From: Rhynchopus sp. YZ270_cl-10
Taxonomy: Eukaryota; Euglenozoa; Diplonemea; Diplonemida; Diplonemidae
NCBI GenBank assembly: GCA_964035575.1
Contig: OZ037869.1
Coordinates: 1-64,000, forward strand
DNA: 64,000 bases
Direction of reading: 5' to 3'
A program made the position numbers and the translations under genes. Shown here in pieces: positions 42,901 through 57,410 of the stretch; position 1 is the first letter of the stretch, and every line of letters starts with the position of its first letter. The notes below the pieces were generated by a model, which ran no database searches, was not told the DNA's origin, and saw only the letters and a list, made by a program, of their open reading frames with translations.

Positions 42901-45900
42901 GGAGAAATTGCGTCGAAATATGGTGGTCGTAGGGCCTATGAGGTGTAGTAGACATTTAGTAATTTTGACTACTCAGGCGCGTGGGGTACCCTTATGGAGC
43001 CACATACAGCAAAATACCATAGAAAGTACACAAAATATCATCAACTATACATTGCCAGTAGGAACACTGTATTGGAAGCAGCGGAGAAATTGCGTCGAAA
43101 TATGGTGGTCGCGGCTTTAATGGAACGTAGTACACATTTAGTCATGTTTGTGTGCTGTGTATACTGTATACTGTGTAGACTGTGTCGTGTGAGAACTGTG
43201 TACTGTGTAAACTGTGTACATTGTAGACTGTGTCCTGTGAATACTGTGTACTGTGTAGACTGTGTCCTGTGTTAACTGTGTATTGTGTGAACTGTGTACA
43301 TTGTAGACTGTGTCCTGTGTATACTGTGTAGACTGTATACTGTGTAGAATGTGTACTGTGTACACTGTGTACTGCGTCTTATGTGTAGACTGTGTGGAAC
43401 AGCCAAAAATCCCTGTATTTTCAATACAGGGATTTTTGGTCGGGATCCTGGCTTTTATGGACAGAACGTAATTTATGGACAGATTTGTCGACATTTCTGT
43501 CCATAAATCCCAAAATGGCCAAAAATATTTTTTGAAATGGCTTACTGTAGTGGCTTCATCGGAGCAATTGCGTCGAAGTATGGTGGTCGCAGGCCCAAAA
43601 ATACGTAGTAGACATTAATTTACTTGGCCTACTGAGGTCTGTGGGTACCCTTACAGGGTCATACACAGGGAATTACTGTGTAAAGTACACAAAAACTGAC
43701 AAACCACAGATTACCTGCAAACATCAATACACACACTGCAATGGGTTCATCGGAGAAATTGCGTCGAAATATGGTGGTCGTAGGGCCTATGAGGTGTAGT
43801 AGACATTTAGTAATTTTGACTACTCAGGCGCGTGGGGTACCCTTATGGAGCCACATACAGCAAAATACCATAGAAAGTACACAAAATATCATCAACTATA
43901 CATTGCCAGTAGGAACACTGTATTGGAAGCAGCGGAGAAATTGCGTCGAAATATGGTGGTCGCGGCTTTAATGGAACGTAGTACACATTTAGTCATGTTT
44001 ACCACTCAGGTACGTGTGAGGGCCTTATGCAGCCAAAAATCCCTGTATTTTCAATACAGGGATTTTTGGCCAGGATCCTGGCCTTTATGGACAGAACGTA
44101 ATTTATGGACAGATTTGTCGACATTTCTGTCCATAAATCCCAAAATGGCCAAAAATATTTTTTGAAATGGCTTACTGTAGTGGCTTCATCGGAGCAATTG
44201 CGTCGAAGTATGGTGGTCGCAGGCCCAAAAATACGTAGTAGACATTAATTTACTTGGCCTACTGAGGTCTGTGGGTACCCTTACAGGGTCATACACAGGG
44301 AATTACTGTGTAAAGTACACAAAAACTGACAAACCACAGATTACCTGCAAACATCAATACACACACTGCAATGGGTTCATCGGAGAAATTGCGTCGAAAT
44401 ATGGTGGTCGTAGGGCCTATGAGGTGTAGTAGACATTTAGTAATTTTGACTACTCAGGCGCGTGGGGTACCCTTATGGAGCCACATACAGCAAAATACCA
44501 TAGAAAGTACACAAAATATCATCAACTATACATTGCCAGTAGGAACACTGTATTGGAAGCAGCGGAGAAATTGCGTCGAAATATGGTGGTCGCGGCTTTA
44601 ATGGAACGTAGTACACATTTAGTCATGTTTACCACTCAGGTACGTGTGAGGGCCTTATGCAGCCAAAAATCCCTGTATTTTCAATACAGGGATTTTTGGC
44701 CAGGATCCTGGCCTTTATGGACAGAACGTAATTTATGGACAGATTTGTCGACATTTCTGTCCATAAATCCCAAAATGGCCAAAAATATTTTTTGAAATGG
44801 CTTACTGTAGTGGCTTCATCGGAGCAATTGCGTCGAAGTATGGTGGTCGCAGGCCCAAAAATACGTAGTAGACATTAATTTACTTGGCCTACTGAGGTCT
44901 GTGGGTACCCTTACAGGGTCATACACAGGGAATTACTGTGTAAAGTACACAAAAACTGACAAACCACAGATTACCTGCAAACATCAATACACACACTGCA
45001 ATGGGTTCATCGGAGAAATTGCGTCGAAATATGGTGGTCGTAGGGCCTATGAGGTGTAGTAGACATTTAGTAATTTTGACTACTCAGGCGCGTGGGGTAC
45101 CCTTATGGAGCCACATACAGCAAAATACCATAGAAAGTACACAAAATATCATCAACTATACATTGCCAGTAGGAACACTGTATTGGAAGCAGCGGAGAAA
45201 TTGCGTCGAAATATGGTGGTCGCGGCTTTAATGGAACGTAGTACACATTTAGTCATGTTTGTGTGCTGTGTATACTGTATACTGTGTAGACTGTGTCGTG
45301 TGAGAACTGTGTACTGTGTAAACTGTGTACATTGTAGACTGTGTCCTGTGAATACTGTGTACTGTGTAGACTGTGTCCTGTGTTAACTGTGTATTGTGTG
45401 AACTGTGTACATTGTAGACTGTGTCCTGTGTATACTGTGTAGACTGTATACTGTGTAGAATGTGTACTGTGTACACTGTGTACTGCGTCTTATGTGTAGA
45501 CTGTGTGGAACAGCCAAAAATCCCTGTATTTTCAATACAGGGATTTTTGGTCGGGATCCTGGCTTTTATGGACAGAACGTAATTTATGGACAGATTTGTC
45601 GACATTTCTGTCCATAAATCCCAAAATGGCCAAAAATATTTTTTGAAATGGCTTACTGTAGTGGCTTCATCGGAGCAATTGCGTCGAAGTATGGTGGTCG
45701 CAGGCCCAAAAATACGTAGTAGACATTAATTTACTTGGCCTACTGAGGTCTGTGGGTACCCTTACAGGGTCATACACAGGGAATTACTGTGTAAAGTACA
45801 CAAAAACTGACAAACCACAGATTACCTGCAAACATCAATACACACACTGCAATGGGTTCATCGGAGAAATTGCGTCGAAATATGGTGGTCGTAGGGCCTA

Positions 45901-48900
45901 TGAGGTGTAGTAGACATTTAGTAATTTTGACTACTCAGGCGCGTGGGGTACCCTTATGGAGCCACATACAGCAAAATACCATAGAAAGTACACAAAATAT
46001 CATCAACTATACATTGCCAGTAGGAACACTGTATTGGAAGCAGCGGAGAAATTGCGTCGAAATATGGTGGTCGCGGCTTTAATGGAACGTAGTACACATT
46101 TAGTCATGTTTACCACTCAGGTACGTGTGAGGGCCTTATGCAGCCAAAAATCCCTGTATTTTCAATACAGGGATTTTTGGCCAGGATCCTGGCCTTTATG
46201 GACAGAACGTAATTTATGGACAGATTTGTCGACATTTCTGTCCATAAATCCCAAAATGGCCAAAAATATTTTTTGAAATGGCTTACTGTAGTGGCTTCAT
46301 CGGAGCAATTGCGTCGAAGTATGGTGGTCGCAGGCCCAAAAATACGTAGTAGACATTAATTTACTTGGCCTACTGAGGTCTGTGGGTACCCTTACAGGGT
46401 CATACACAGGGAATTACTGTGTAAAGTACACAAAAACTGACAAACCACAGATTACCTGCAAACATCAATACACACACTGCAATGGGTTCATCGGAGAAAT
46501 TGCGTCGAAATATGGTGGTCGTAGGGCCTATGAGGTGTAGTAGACATTTAGTAATTTTGACTACTCAGGCGCGTGGGGTACCCTTATGGAGCCACATACA
46601 GCAAAATACCATAGAAAGTACACAAAATATCATCAACTATACATTGCCAGTAGGAACACTGTATTGGAAGCAGCGGAGAAATTGCGTCGAAATATGGTGG
46701 TCGCGGCTTTAATGGAACGTAGTACACATTTAGTCATGTTTGTGTGCTGTGTATACTGTATACTGTGTAGACTGTGTCGTGTGAGAACTGTGTACTGTGT
46801 AAACTGTGTACATTGTAGACTGTGTCCTGTGAATACTGTGTACTGTGTAGACTGTGTCCTGTGTTAACTGTGTATTGTGTGAACTGTGTACATTGTAGAC
46901 TGTGTCCTGTGTATACTGTGTAGACTGTATACTGTGTAGAATGTGTACTGTGTACACTGTGTACTGCGTCTTATGTGTAGACTGTGTGGAACAGCCAAAA
47001 ATCCCTGTATTTTCAATACAGGGATTTTTGGTCGGGATCCTGGCTTTTATGGACAGAACGTAATTTATGGACAGATTTGTCGACATTTCTGTCCATAAAT
47101 CCCAAAATGGCCAAAAATATTTTTTGAAATGGCTTACTGTAGTGGCTTCATCGGAGCAATTGCGTCGAAGTATGGTGGTCGCAGGCCCAAAAATACGTAG
47201 TAGACATTAATTTACTTGGCCTACTGAGGTCTGTGGGTACCCTTACAGGGTCATACACAGGGAATTACTGTGTAAAGTACACAAAAACTGACAAACCACA
47301 GATTACCTGCAAACATCAATACACACACTGCAATGGGTTCATCGGAGAAATTGCGTCGAAATATGGTGGTCGTAGGGCCTATGAGGTGTAGTAGACATTT
47401 AGTAATTTTGACTACTCAGGCGCGTGGGGTACCCTTATGGAGCCACATACAGCAAAATACCATAGAAAGTACACAAAATATCATCAACTATACATTGCCA
47501 GTAGGAACACTGTATTGGAAGCAGCGGAGAAATTGCGTCGAAATATGGTGGTCGCGGCTTTAATGGAACGTAGTACACATTTAGTCATGTTTACCACTCA
47601 GGTACGTGTGAGGGCCTTATGCAGCCAAAAATCCCTGTATTTTCAATACAGGGATTTTTGGCCAGGATCCTGGCCTTTATGGACAGAACGTAATTTATGG
47701 ACAGATTTGTCGACATTTCTGTCCATAAATCCCAAAATGGCCAAAAATATTTTTTGAAATGGCTTACTGTAGTGGCTTCATCGGAGCAATTGCGTCGAAG
47801 TATGGTGGTCGCAGGCCCAAAAATACGTAGTAGACATTAATTTACTTGGCCTACTGAGGTCTGTGGGTACCCTTACAGGGTCATACACAGGGAATTACTG
47901 TGTAAAGTACACAAAAACTGACAAACCACAGATTACCTGCAAACATCAATACACACACTGCAATGGGTTCATCGGAGAAATTGCGTCGAAATATGGTGGT
48001 CGTAGGGCCTATGAGGTGTAGTAGACATTTAGTAATTTTGACTACTCAGGCGCGTGGGGTACCCTTATGGAGCCACATACAGCAAAATACCATAGAAAGT
48101 ACACAAAATATCATCAACTATACATTGCCAGTAGGAACACTGTATTGGAAGCAGCGGAGAAATTGCGTCGAAATATGGTGGTCGCGGCTTTAATGGAACG
48201 TAGTACACATTTAGTCATGTTTGTGTGCTGTGTATACTGTATACTGTGTAGACTGTGTCGTGTGAGAACTGTGTACTGTGTAAACTGTGTACATTGTAGA
48301 CTGTGTCCTGTGAATACTGTGTACTGTGTAGACTGTGTCCTGTGTTAACTGTGTATTGTGTGAACTGTGTACATTGTAGACTGTGTCCTGTGTATACTGT
48401 GTAGACTGTATACTGTGTAGAATGTGTACTGTGTACACTGTGTACTGCGTCTTATGTGTAGACTGTGTGGAACAGCCAAAAATCCCTGTATTTTCAATAC
48501 AGGGATTTTTGGTCGGGATCCTGGCTTTTATGGACAGAACGTAATTTATGGACAGATTTGTCGACATTTCTGTCCATAAATCCCAAAATGGCCAAAAATA
48601 TTTTTTGAAATGGCTTACTGTAGTGGCTTCATCGGAGCAATTGCGTCGAAGTATGGTGGTCGCAGGCCCAAAAATACGTAGTAGACATTAATTTACTTGG
48701 CCTACTGAGGTCTGTGGGTACCCTTACAGGGTCATACACAGGGAATTACTGTGTAAAGTACACAAAAACTGACAAACCACAGATTACCTGCAAACATCAA
48801 TACACACACTGCAATGGGTTCATCGGAGAAATTGCGTCGAAATATGGTGGTCGTAGGGCCTATGAGGTGTAGTAGACATTTAGTAATTTTGACTACTCAG

Positions 48901-51900
48901 GCGCGTGGGGTACCCTTATGGAGCCACATACAGCAAAATACCATAGAAAGTACACAAAATATCATCAACTATACATTGCCAGTAGGAACACTGTATTGGA
49001 AGCAGCGGAGAAATTGCGTCGAAATATGGTGGTCGCGGCTTTAATGGAACGTAGTACACATTTAGTCATGTTTACCACTCAGGTACGTGTGAGGGCCTTA
49101 TGCAGCCAAAAATCCCTGTATTTTCAATACAGGGATTTTTGGCCAGGATCCTGGCCTTTATGGACAGAACGTAATTTATGGACAGATTTGTCGACATTTC
49201 TGTCCATAAATCCCAAAATGGCCAAAAATATTTTTTGAAATGGCTTACTGTAGTGGCTTCATCGGAGCAATTGCGTCGAAGTATGGTGGTCGCAGGCCCA
49301 AAAATACGTAGTAGACATTAATTTACTTGGCCTACTGAGGTCTGTGGGTACCCTTACAGGGTCATACACAGGGAATTACTGTGTAAAGTACACAAAAACT
49401 GACAAACCACAGATTACCTGCAAACATCAATACACACACTGCAATGGGTTCATCGGAGAAATTGCGTCGAAATATGGTGGTCGTAGGGCCTATGAGGTGT
49501 AGTAGACATTTAGTAATTTTGACTACTCAGGCGCGTGGGGTACCCTTATGGAGCCACATACAGCAAAATACCATAGAAAGTACACAAAATATCATCAACT
49601 ATACATTGCCAGTAGGAACACTGTATTGGAAGCAGCGGAGAAATTGCGTCGAAATATGGTGGTCGCGGCTTTAATGGAACGTAGTACACATTTAGTCATG
49701 TTTGTGTGCTGTGTATACTGTATACTGTGTAGACTGTGTCGTGTGAGAACTGTGTACTGTGTAAACTGTGTACATTGTAGACTGTGTCCTGTGAATACTG
49801 TGTACTGTGTAGACTGTGTCCTGTGTTAACTGTGTATTGTGTGAACTGTGTACATTGTAGACTGTGTCCTGTGTATACTGTGTAGACTGTATACTGTGTA
49901 GAATGTGTACTGTGTACACTGTGTACTGCGTCTTATGTGTAGACTGTGTGGAACAGCCAAAAATCCCTGTATTTTCAATACAGGGATTTTTGGTCGGGAT
50001 CCTGGCTTTTATGGACAGAACGTAATTTATGGACAGATTTGTCGACATTTCTGTCCATAAATCCCAAAATGGCCAAAAATATTTTTTGAAATGGCTTACT
50101 GTAGTGGCTTCATCGGAGCAATTGCGTCGAAGTATGGTGGTCGCAGGCCCAAAAATACGTAGTAGACATTAATTTACTTGGCCTACTGAGGTCTGTGGGT
50201 ACCCTTACAGGGTCATACACAGGGAATTACTGTGTAAAGTACACAAAAACTGACAAACCACAGATTACCTGCAAACATCAATACACACACTGCAATGGGT
50301 TCATCGGAGAAATTGCGTCGAAATATGGTGGTCGTAGGGCCTATGAGGTGTAGTAGACATTTAGTAATTTTGACTACTCAGGCGCGTGGGGTACCCTTAT
50401 GGAGCCACATACAGCAAAATACCATAGAAAGTACACAAAATATCATCAACTATACATTGCCAGTAGGAACACTGTATTGGAAGCAGCGGAGAAATTGCGT
50501 CGAAATATGGTGGTCGCGGCTTTAATGGAACGTAGTACACATTTAGTCATGTTTACCACTCAGGTACGTGTGAGGGCCTTATGCAGCCAAAAATCCCTGT
50601 ATTTTCAATACAGGGATTTTTGGCCAGGATCCTGGCCTTTATGGACAGAACGTAATTTATGGACAGATTTGTCGACATTTCTGTCCATAAATCCCAAAAT
50701 GGCCAAAAATATTTTTTGAAATGGCTTACTGTAGTGGCTTCATCGGAGCAATTGCGTCGAAGTATGGTGGTCGCAGGCCCAAAAATACGTAGTAGACATT
50801 AATTTACTTGGCCTACTGAGGTCTGTGGGTACCCTTACAGGGTCATACACAGGGAATTACTGTGTAAAGTACACAAAAACTGACAAACCACAGATTACCT
50901 GCAAACATCAATACACACACTGCAATGGGTTCATCGGAGAAATTGCGTCGAAATATGGTGGTCGTAGGGCCTATGAGGTGTAGTAGACATTTAGTAATTT
51001 TGACTACTCAGGCGCGTGGGGTACCCTTATGGAGCCACATACAGCAAAATACCATAGAAAGTACACAAAATATCATCAACTATACATTGCCAGTAGGAAC
51101 ACTGTATTGGAAGCAGCGGAGAAATTGCGTCGAAATATGGTGGTCGCGGCTTTAATGGAACGTAGTACACATTTAGTCATGTTTGTGTGCTGTGTATACT
51201 GTATACTGTGTAGACTGTGTCGTGTGAGAACTGTGTACTGTGTAAACTGTGTACATTGTAGACTGTGTCCTGTGAATACTGTGTACTGTGTAGACTGTGT
51301 CCTGTGTTAACTGTGTATTGTGTGAACTGTGTACATTGTAGACTGTGTCCTGTGTATACTGTGTAGACTGTATACTGTGTAGAATGTGTACTGTGTACAC
51401 TGTGTACTGCGTCTTATGTGTAGACTGTGTGGAACAGCCAAAAATCCCTGTATTTTCAATACAGGGATTTTTGGTCGGGATCCTGGCTTTTATGGACAGA
51501 ACGTAATTTATGGACAGATTTGTCGACATTTCTGTCCATAAATCCCAAAATGGCCAAAAATATTTTTTGAAATGGCTTACTGTAGTGGCTTCATCGGAGC
51601 AATTGCGTCGAAGTATGGTGGTCGCAGGCCCAAAAATACGTAGTAGACATTAATTTACTTGGCCTACTGAGGTCTGTGGGTACCCTTACAGGGTCATACA
51701 CAGGGAATTACTGTGTAAAGTACACAAAAACTGACAAACCACAGATTACCTGCAAACATCAATACACACACTGCAATGGGTTCATCGGAGAAATTGCGTC
51801 GAAATATGGTGGTCGTAGGGCCTATGAGGTGTAGTAGACATTTAGTAATTTTGACTACTCAGGCGCGTGGGGTACCCTTATGGAGCCACATACAGCAAAA

Positions 51901-54900
51901 TACCATAGAAAGTACACAAAATATCATCAACTATACATTGCCAGTAGGAACACTGTATTGGAAGCAGCGGAGAAATTGCGTCGAAATATGGTGGTCGCGG
52001 CTTTAATGGAACGTAGTACACATTTAGTCATGTTTACCACTCAGGTACGTGTGAGGGCCTTATGCAGCCAAAAATCCCTGTATTTTCAATACAGGGATTT
52101 TTGGCCAGGATCCTGGCCTTTATGGACAGAACGTAATTTATGGACAGATTTGTCGACATTTCTGTCCATAAATCCCAAAATGGCCAAAAATATTTTTTGA
52201 AATGGCTTACTGTAGTGGCTTCATCGGAGCAATTGCGTCGAAGTATGGTGGTCGCAGGCCCAAAAATACGTAGTAGACATTAATTTACTTGGCCTACTGA
52301 GGTCTGTGGGTACCCTTACAGGGTCATACACAGGGAATTACTGTGTAAAGTACACAAAAACTGACAAACCACAGATTACCTGCAAACATCAATACACACA
52401 CTGCAATGGGTTCATCGGAGAAATTGCGTCGAAATATGGTGGTCGTAGGGCCTATGAGGTGTAGTAGACATTTAGTAATTTTGACTACTCAGGCGCGTGG
52501 GGTACCCTTATGGAGCCACATACAGCAAAATACCATAGAAAGTACACAAAATATCATCAACTATACATTGCCAGTAGGAACACTGTATTGGAAGCAGCGG
52601 AGAAATTGCGTCGAAATATGGTGGTCGCGGCTTTAATGGAACGTAGTACACATTTAGTCATGTTTGTGTGCTGTGTATACTGTATACTGTGTAGACTGTG
52701 TCGTGTGAGAACTGTGTACTGTGTAAACTGTGTACATTGTAGACTGTGTCCTGTGAATACTGTGTACTGTGTAGACTGTGTCCTGTGTTAACTGTGTATT
52801 GTGTGAACTGTGTACATTGTAGACTGTGTCCTGTGTATACTGTGTAGACTGTATACTGTGTAGAATGTGTACTGTGTACACTGTGTACTGCGTCTTATGT
52901 GTAGACTGTGTGGAACAGCCAAAAATCCCTGTATTTTCAATACAGGGATTTTTGGTCGGGATCCTGGCTTTTATGGACAGAACGTAATTTATGGACAGAT
53001 TTGTCGACATTTCTGTCCATAAATCCCAAAATGGCCAAAAATATTTTTTGAAATGGCTTACTGTAGTGGCTTCATCGGAGCAATTGCGTCGAAGTATGGT
53101 GGTCGCAGGCCCAAAAATACGTAGTAGACATTAATTTACTTGGCCTACTGAGGTCTGTGGGTACCCTTACAGGGTCATACACAGGGAATTACTGTGTAAA
53201 GTACACAAAAACTGACAAACCACAGATTACCTGCAAACATCAATACACACACTGCAATGGGTTCATCGGAGAAATTGCGTCGAAATATGGTGGTCGTAGG
53301 GCCTATGAGGTGTAGTAGACATTTAGTAATTTTGACTACTCAGGCGCGTGGGGTACCCTTATGGAGCCACATACAGCAAAATACCATAGAAAGTACACAA
53401 AATATCATCAACTATACATTGCCAGTAGGAACACTGTATTGGAAGCAGCGGAGAAATTGCGTCGAAATATGGTGGTCGCGGCTTTAATGGAACGTAGTAC
53501 ACATTTAGTCATGTTTACCACTCAGGTACGTGTGAGGGCCTTATGCAGCCAAAAATCCCTGTATTTTCAATACAGGGATTTTTGGCCAGGATCCTGGCCT
53601 TTATGGACAGAACGTAATTTATGGACAGATTTGTCGACATTTCTGTCCATAAATCCCAAAATGGCCAAAAATATTTTTTGAAATGGCTTACTGTAGTGGC
53701 TTCATCGGAGCAATTGCGTCGAAGTATGGTGGTCGCAGGCCCAAAAATACGTAGTAGACATTAATTTACTTGGCCTACTGAGGTCTGTGGGTACCCTTAC
53801 AGGGTCATACACAGGGAATTACTGTGTAAAGTACACAAAAACTGACAAACCACAGATTACCTGCAAACATCAATACACACACTGCAATGGGTTCATCGGA
53901 GAAATTGCGTCGAAATATGGTGGTCGTAGGGCCTATGAGGTGTAGTAGACATTTAGTAATTTTGACTACTCAGGCGCGTGGGGTACCCTTATGGAGCCAC
54001 ATACAGCAAAATACCATAGAAAGTACACAAAATATCATCAACTATACATTGCCAGTAGGAACACTGTATTGGAAGCAGCGGAGAAATTGCGTCGAAATAT
54101 GGTGGTCGCGGCTTTAATGGAACGTAGTACACATTTAGTCATGTTTGTGTGCTGTGTATACTGTATACTGTGTAGACTGTGTCGTGTGAGAACTGTGTAC
54201 TGTGTAAACTGTGTACATTGTAGACTGTGTCCTGTGAATACTGTGTACTGTGTAGACTGTGTCCTGTGTTAACTGTGTATTGTGTGAACTGTGTACATTG
54301 TAGACTGTGTCCTGTGTATACTGTGTAGACTGTATACTGTGTAGAATGTGTACTGTGTACACTGTGTACTGCGTCTTATGTGTAGACTGTGTGGAACAGC
54401 CAAAAATCCCTGTATTTTCAATACAGGGATTTTTGGTCGGGATCCTGGCTTTTATGGACAGAACGTAATTTATGGACAGATTTGTCGACATTTCTGTCCA
54501 TAAATCCCAAAATGGCCAAAAATATTTTTTGAAATGGCTTACTGTAGTGGCTTCATCGGAGCAATTGCGTCGAAGTATGGTGGTCGCAGGCCCAAAAATA
54601 CGTAGTAGACATTAATTTACTTGGCCTACTGAGGTCTGTGGGTACCCTTACAGGGTCATACACAGGGAATTACTGTGTAAAGTACACAAAAACTGACAAA
54701 CCACAGATTACCTGCAAACATCAATACACACACTGCAATGGGTTCATCGGAGAAATTGCGTCGAAATATGGTGGTCGTAGGGCCTATGAGGTGTAGTAGA
54801 CATTTAGTAATTTTGACTACTCAGGCGCGTGGGGTACCCTTATGGAGCCACATACAGCAAAATACCATAGAAAGTACACAAAATATCATCAACTATACAT

Positions 54901-56160
54901 TGCCAGTAGGAACACTGTATTGGAAGCAGCGGAGAAATTGCGTCGAAATATGGTGGTCGCGGCTTTAATGGAACGTAGTACACATTTAGTCATGTTTACC
55001 ACTCAGGTACGTGTGAGGGCCTTATGCAGCCAAAAATCCCTGTATTTTCAATACAGGGATTTTTGGCCAGGATCCTGGCCTTTATGGACAGAACGTAATT
55101 TATGGACAGATTTGTCGACATTTCTGTCCATAAATCCCAAAATGGCCAAAAATATTTTTTGAAATGGCTTACTGTAGTGGCTTCATCGGAGCAATTGCGT
55201 CGAAGTATGGTGGTCGCAGGCCCAAAAATACGTAGTAGACATTAATTTACTTGGCCTACTGAGGTCTGTGGGTACCCTTACAGGGTCATACACAGGGAAT
55301 TACTGTGTAAAGTACACAAAAACTGACAAACCACAGATTACCTGCAAACATCAATACACACACTGCAATGGGTTCATCGGAGAAATTGCGTCGAAATATG
55401 GTGGTCGTAGGGCCTATGAGGTGTAGTAGACATTTAGTAATTTTGACTACTCAGGCGCGTGGGGTACCCTTATGGAGCCACATACAGCAAAATACCATAG
55501 AAAGTACACAAAATATCATCAACTATACATTGCCAGTAGGAACACTGTATTGGAAGCAGCGGAGAAATTGCGTCGAAATATGGTGGTCGCGGCTTTAATG
55601 GAACGTAGTACACATTTAGTCATGTTTGTGTGCTGTGTATACTGTATACTGTGTAGACTGTGTCGTGTGAGAACTGTGTACTGTGTAAACTGTGTACATT
55701 GTAGACTGTGTCCTGTGAATACTGTGTACTGTGTAGACTGTGTCCTGTGTTAACTGTGTATTGTGTGAACTGTGTACATTGTAGACTGTGTCCTGTGTAT
55801 ACTGTGTAGACTGTATACTGTGTAGAATGTGTACTGTGTACACTGTGTACTGCGTCTTATGTGTAGACTGTGTGGAACAGCCAAAAATCCCTGTATTTTC
55901 AATACAGGGATTTTTGGTCGGGATCCTGGCTTTTATGGACAGAACGTAATTTATGGACAGATTTGTCGACATTTCTGTCCATAAATCCCAAAATGGCCAA
56001 AAATATTTTTTGAAATGGCTTACTGTAGTGGCTTCATCGGAGCAATTGCGTCGAAGTATGGTGGTCGCAGGCCCAAAAATACGTAGTAGACATCAATTTA
56101 CTTGGCCTACTGAGGTGTGTGGGTGCCCTTTTTGGGCCGTATACAGGGAATTACTGTGTA

Positions 56161-56280
56161 GACTGTGTATTATATGTATCCTGTGTACTGTGTATACTGT
56201 GTCCTGTGTATACTGTGTACTGTGTAGACTGTGTATTATGTGTATCCTGTGTACTCTAAACGTTTTTAAATATAGGCTGG
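56161..56280 (+). repeat. ACTGTGTA-type microsatellite at array edge
   Basis: Loose tandem TGTGTAGACTGTGTATTATGTGTATCC units, the same class as the L-unit expansion, 57040-57120 and the repeats near 58.5 and 63.8 kb. Confidence 0.85.
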
Positions 56281-56640
56281 AGCACCCCGGTCCGAAAAGG
56301 AATGCAGCCACTCCTGGCTTCAATCTCGCGAACCCAGCGTTGATGTAACACAGGGTTTCACGGGCCAAAAACCAGAAAGAAAAATGAAAAATTGAGGGTT
56401 CAACGACTGCGCCAACTGGTCTTATGCGACGTTGAACCAACTAATCTAGAATCTTGTGTCAACTTGTAAAGAAAAGCAATGAATATTAAAAATTACCGGT
56501 TTTAGGCGTGGTGTACACGTCTGCTGCCATCTACGCTGGGAGCAGTCCGGCTTGAACTTGGGGTCCAACAACAGTGCCAAGTGGACTTATGCGTCGCTGT
56601 GTCAACTGAAAAACAATGAAAAACAAGAATGTCGTTGAGG
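56281..56640 (-). repeat. duplicated sequence with weak tRNA-like features
   Basis: Two related stretches occur (minus strand GTTGGCGCAGTCGTTGAACC near 56407-56426 and CTTGGCACTGTTGTTGGACC near 56562-56581), each preceded by CGTCGCATAAG or CGACGCATAAG. The first fits an A box (TGGCGCAGTCG); GGTTCGCGAG or AGTTCAAGCC follow as weak B-box candidates, but the spacing is wrong. A decayed repeat of unknown family; no gene. Confidence 0.4.
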
Positions 56641-56698
56641 AAGATTGAAATGCACGAAAAAACAAATGCATGAAAAACAAGAAGAACAAGGTAAATAT

Positions 56699-57034
56699 CT
56701 ACAGAGGGTGCTGTCCTAGCTTGTCCTCTTTCGTTGTCTCGCCCACACTAAGCTTCTCAACGGCCGTGCAGGCGAAGTTTGTGGCGTTCACGTTGTTACT
56801 GCTGATGTGCACCAACGTGATACTTCGGGTCGCTCTAAGATTGTCAAGCTCACCCCGTGCCTCTTTCTGGAGGTGGGCGACTGCCGCGTATGGTCTGTGC
56901 TCGTTCACCTGGTCAACCACGGTTCTACTGGATCCGTATATGTTCAGTGGTGTGGTGTCTGTGACGCTCTTCAGGTATTCGAGGCACATCAGCAGTCCTT
57001 CATACTCCGCGACGTTCAGGGGCGTGTCCGCCAT
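56699..57034 (-). pseudogene. RNase H-like domain fragment of a retroelement (fossil)
   Basis: A minus-strand stretch of about 110 residues has the order and spacing of an RNase H domain (NVAEYEGLL, then an IYG-S--VVDQV segment, then a VHI ... N-A-NFA segment), as found in retrotransposon polymerases. It is an isolated fragment without reverse transcriptase or integrase, embedded in decayed satellite, and looks broken. LTR-type versus non-LTR origin cannot be told. It lies between two decayed satellite pieces, so it inserted into, or was trapped by, the satellite. Confidence 0.55.
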
Positions 57035-57039
57035 ATGTG

Positions 57040-57410
57040 TATCCTGTGTACTGTGTATACTGTGTCCTGTGAGAACTGTGTACTGTGTATACTGTGTACT
57101 GTGTAGACTGTGTGAACTGTGTGGAAGAGCCAAAAATCCCTGTATTTTCAATACAGGGATTTTTGGCCAGGATCCTGGCCTTTATGGACAGAACGTAATT
57201 TATGGACAGATTTGTCGACATTTCTGTCCATAAATCCCAAAATGGCCAAAAATATTTTTTGAAATGGCTTACTGTAGTGGCTTCATCGGAGCAATTGCGT
57301 CAAAGTATGGTGGTCGTGGGCCCAAAAATACGTAGTAGACATTAATTTACTTGGCCTACTGAGGTCTGTGGGTACCCTTACAGGGTCATACACAGGGAAT
57401 TACTGTGTAA
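57040..57410 (+). repeat. isolated decayed satellite unit
   Basis: ACTGTGTA microsatellite, the 37-nt hairpin (57128-57164), GGCCAGGATCCTGGCC, the TTTATGGACAG hairpin, then the first sub-repeat from CCAAAATGGCC (57238) to about 57408. It matches S units in the palindrome, with a few substitutions (GTCAAAGTATGG, GTCGTGGGCCC). An outlying relic of the array. Confidence 0.9.

Larger units (their letters stand above)
36105..56160 (+). repeat. higher-order satellite: 27 units of 851 bp (L) or 630 bp (S) plus a partial unit
   Basis: Units start at CCAAAATGGCC; 13 L and 14 S units sum exactly to 19,883 bp (36105-55987), then a 28th partial unit decays by about 56160. The order is L S L S S L S L S L S S L S L S L S L S L S L S L S L. 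Each unit holds three related sub-repeats around GTCGAARTATGGTGGTCG (in unit 1 near 36166, 36357 and 36539), then a hairpin block. L units differ from S by an ACTGTGTA-type microsatellite expansion of about 220 bp before the hairpins. Copies appear identical in length and nearly so in sequence. Short ORFs (76-118 codons) recur in each copy and are not considered genes. Confidence 0.95.

Noticed and set aside
36336-55972. Recurring 76-, 93-, 106- and 118-codon frames in every satellite unit
   Set aside because: Identical because the satellite is identical; no motif, overlapping frames on both strands, and microsatellite-derived sequence in the 93- and 118-codon ones.
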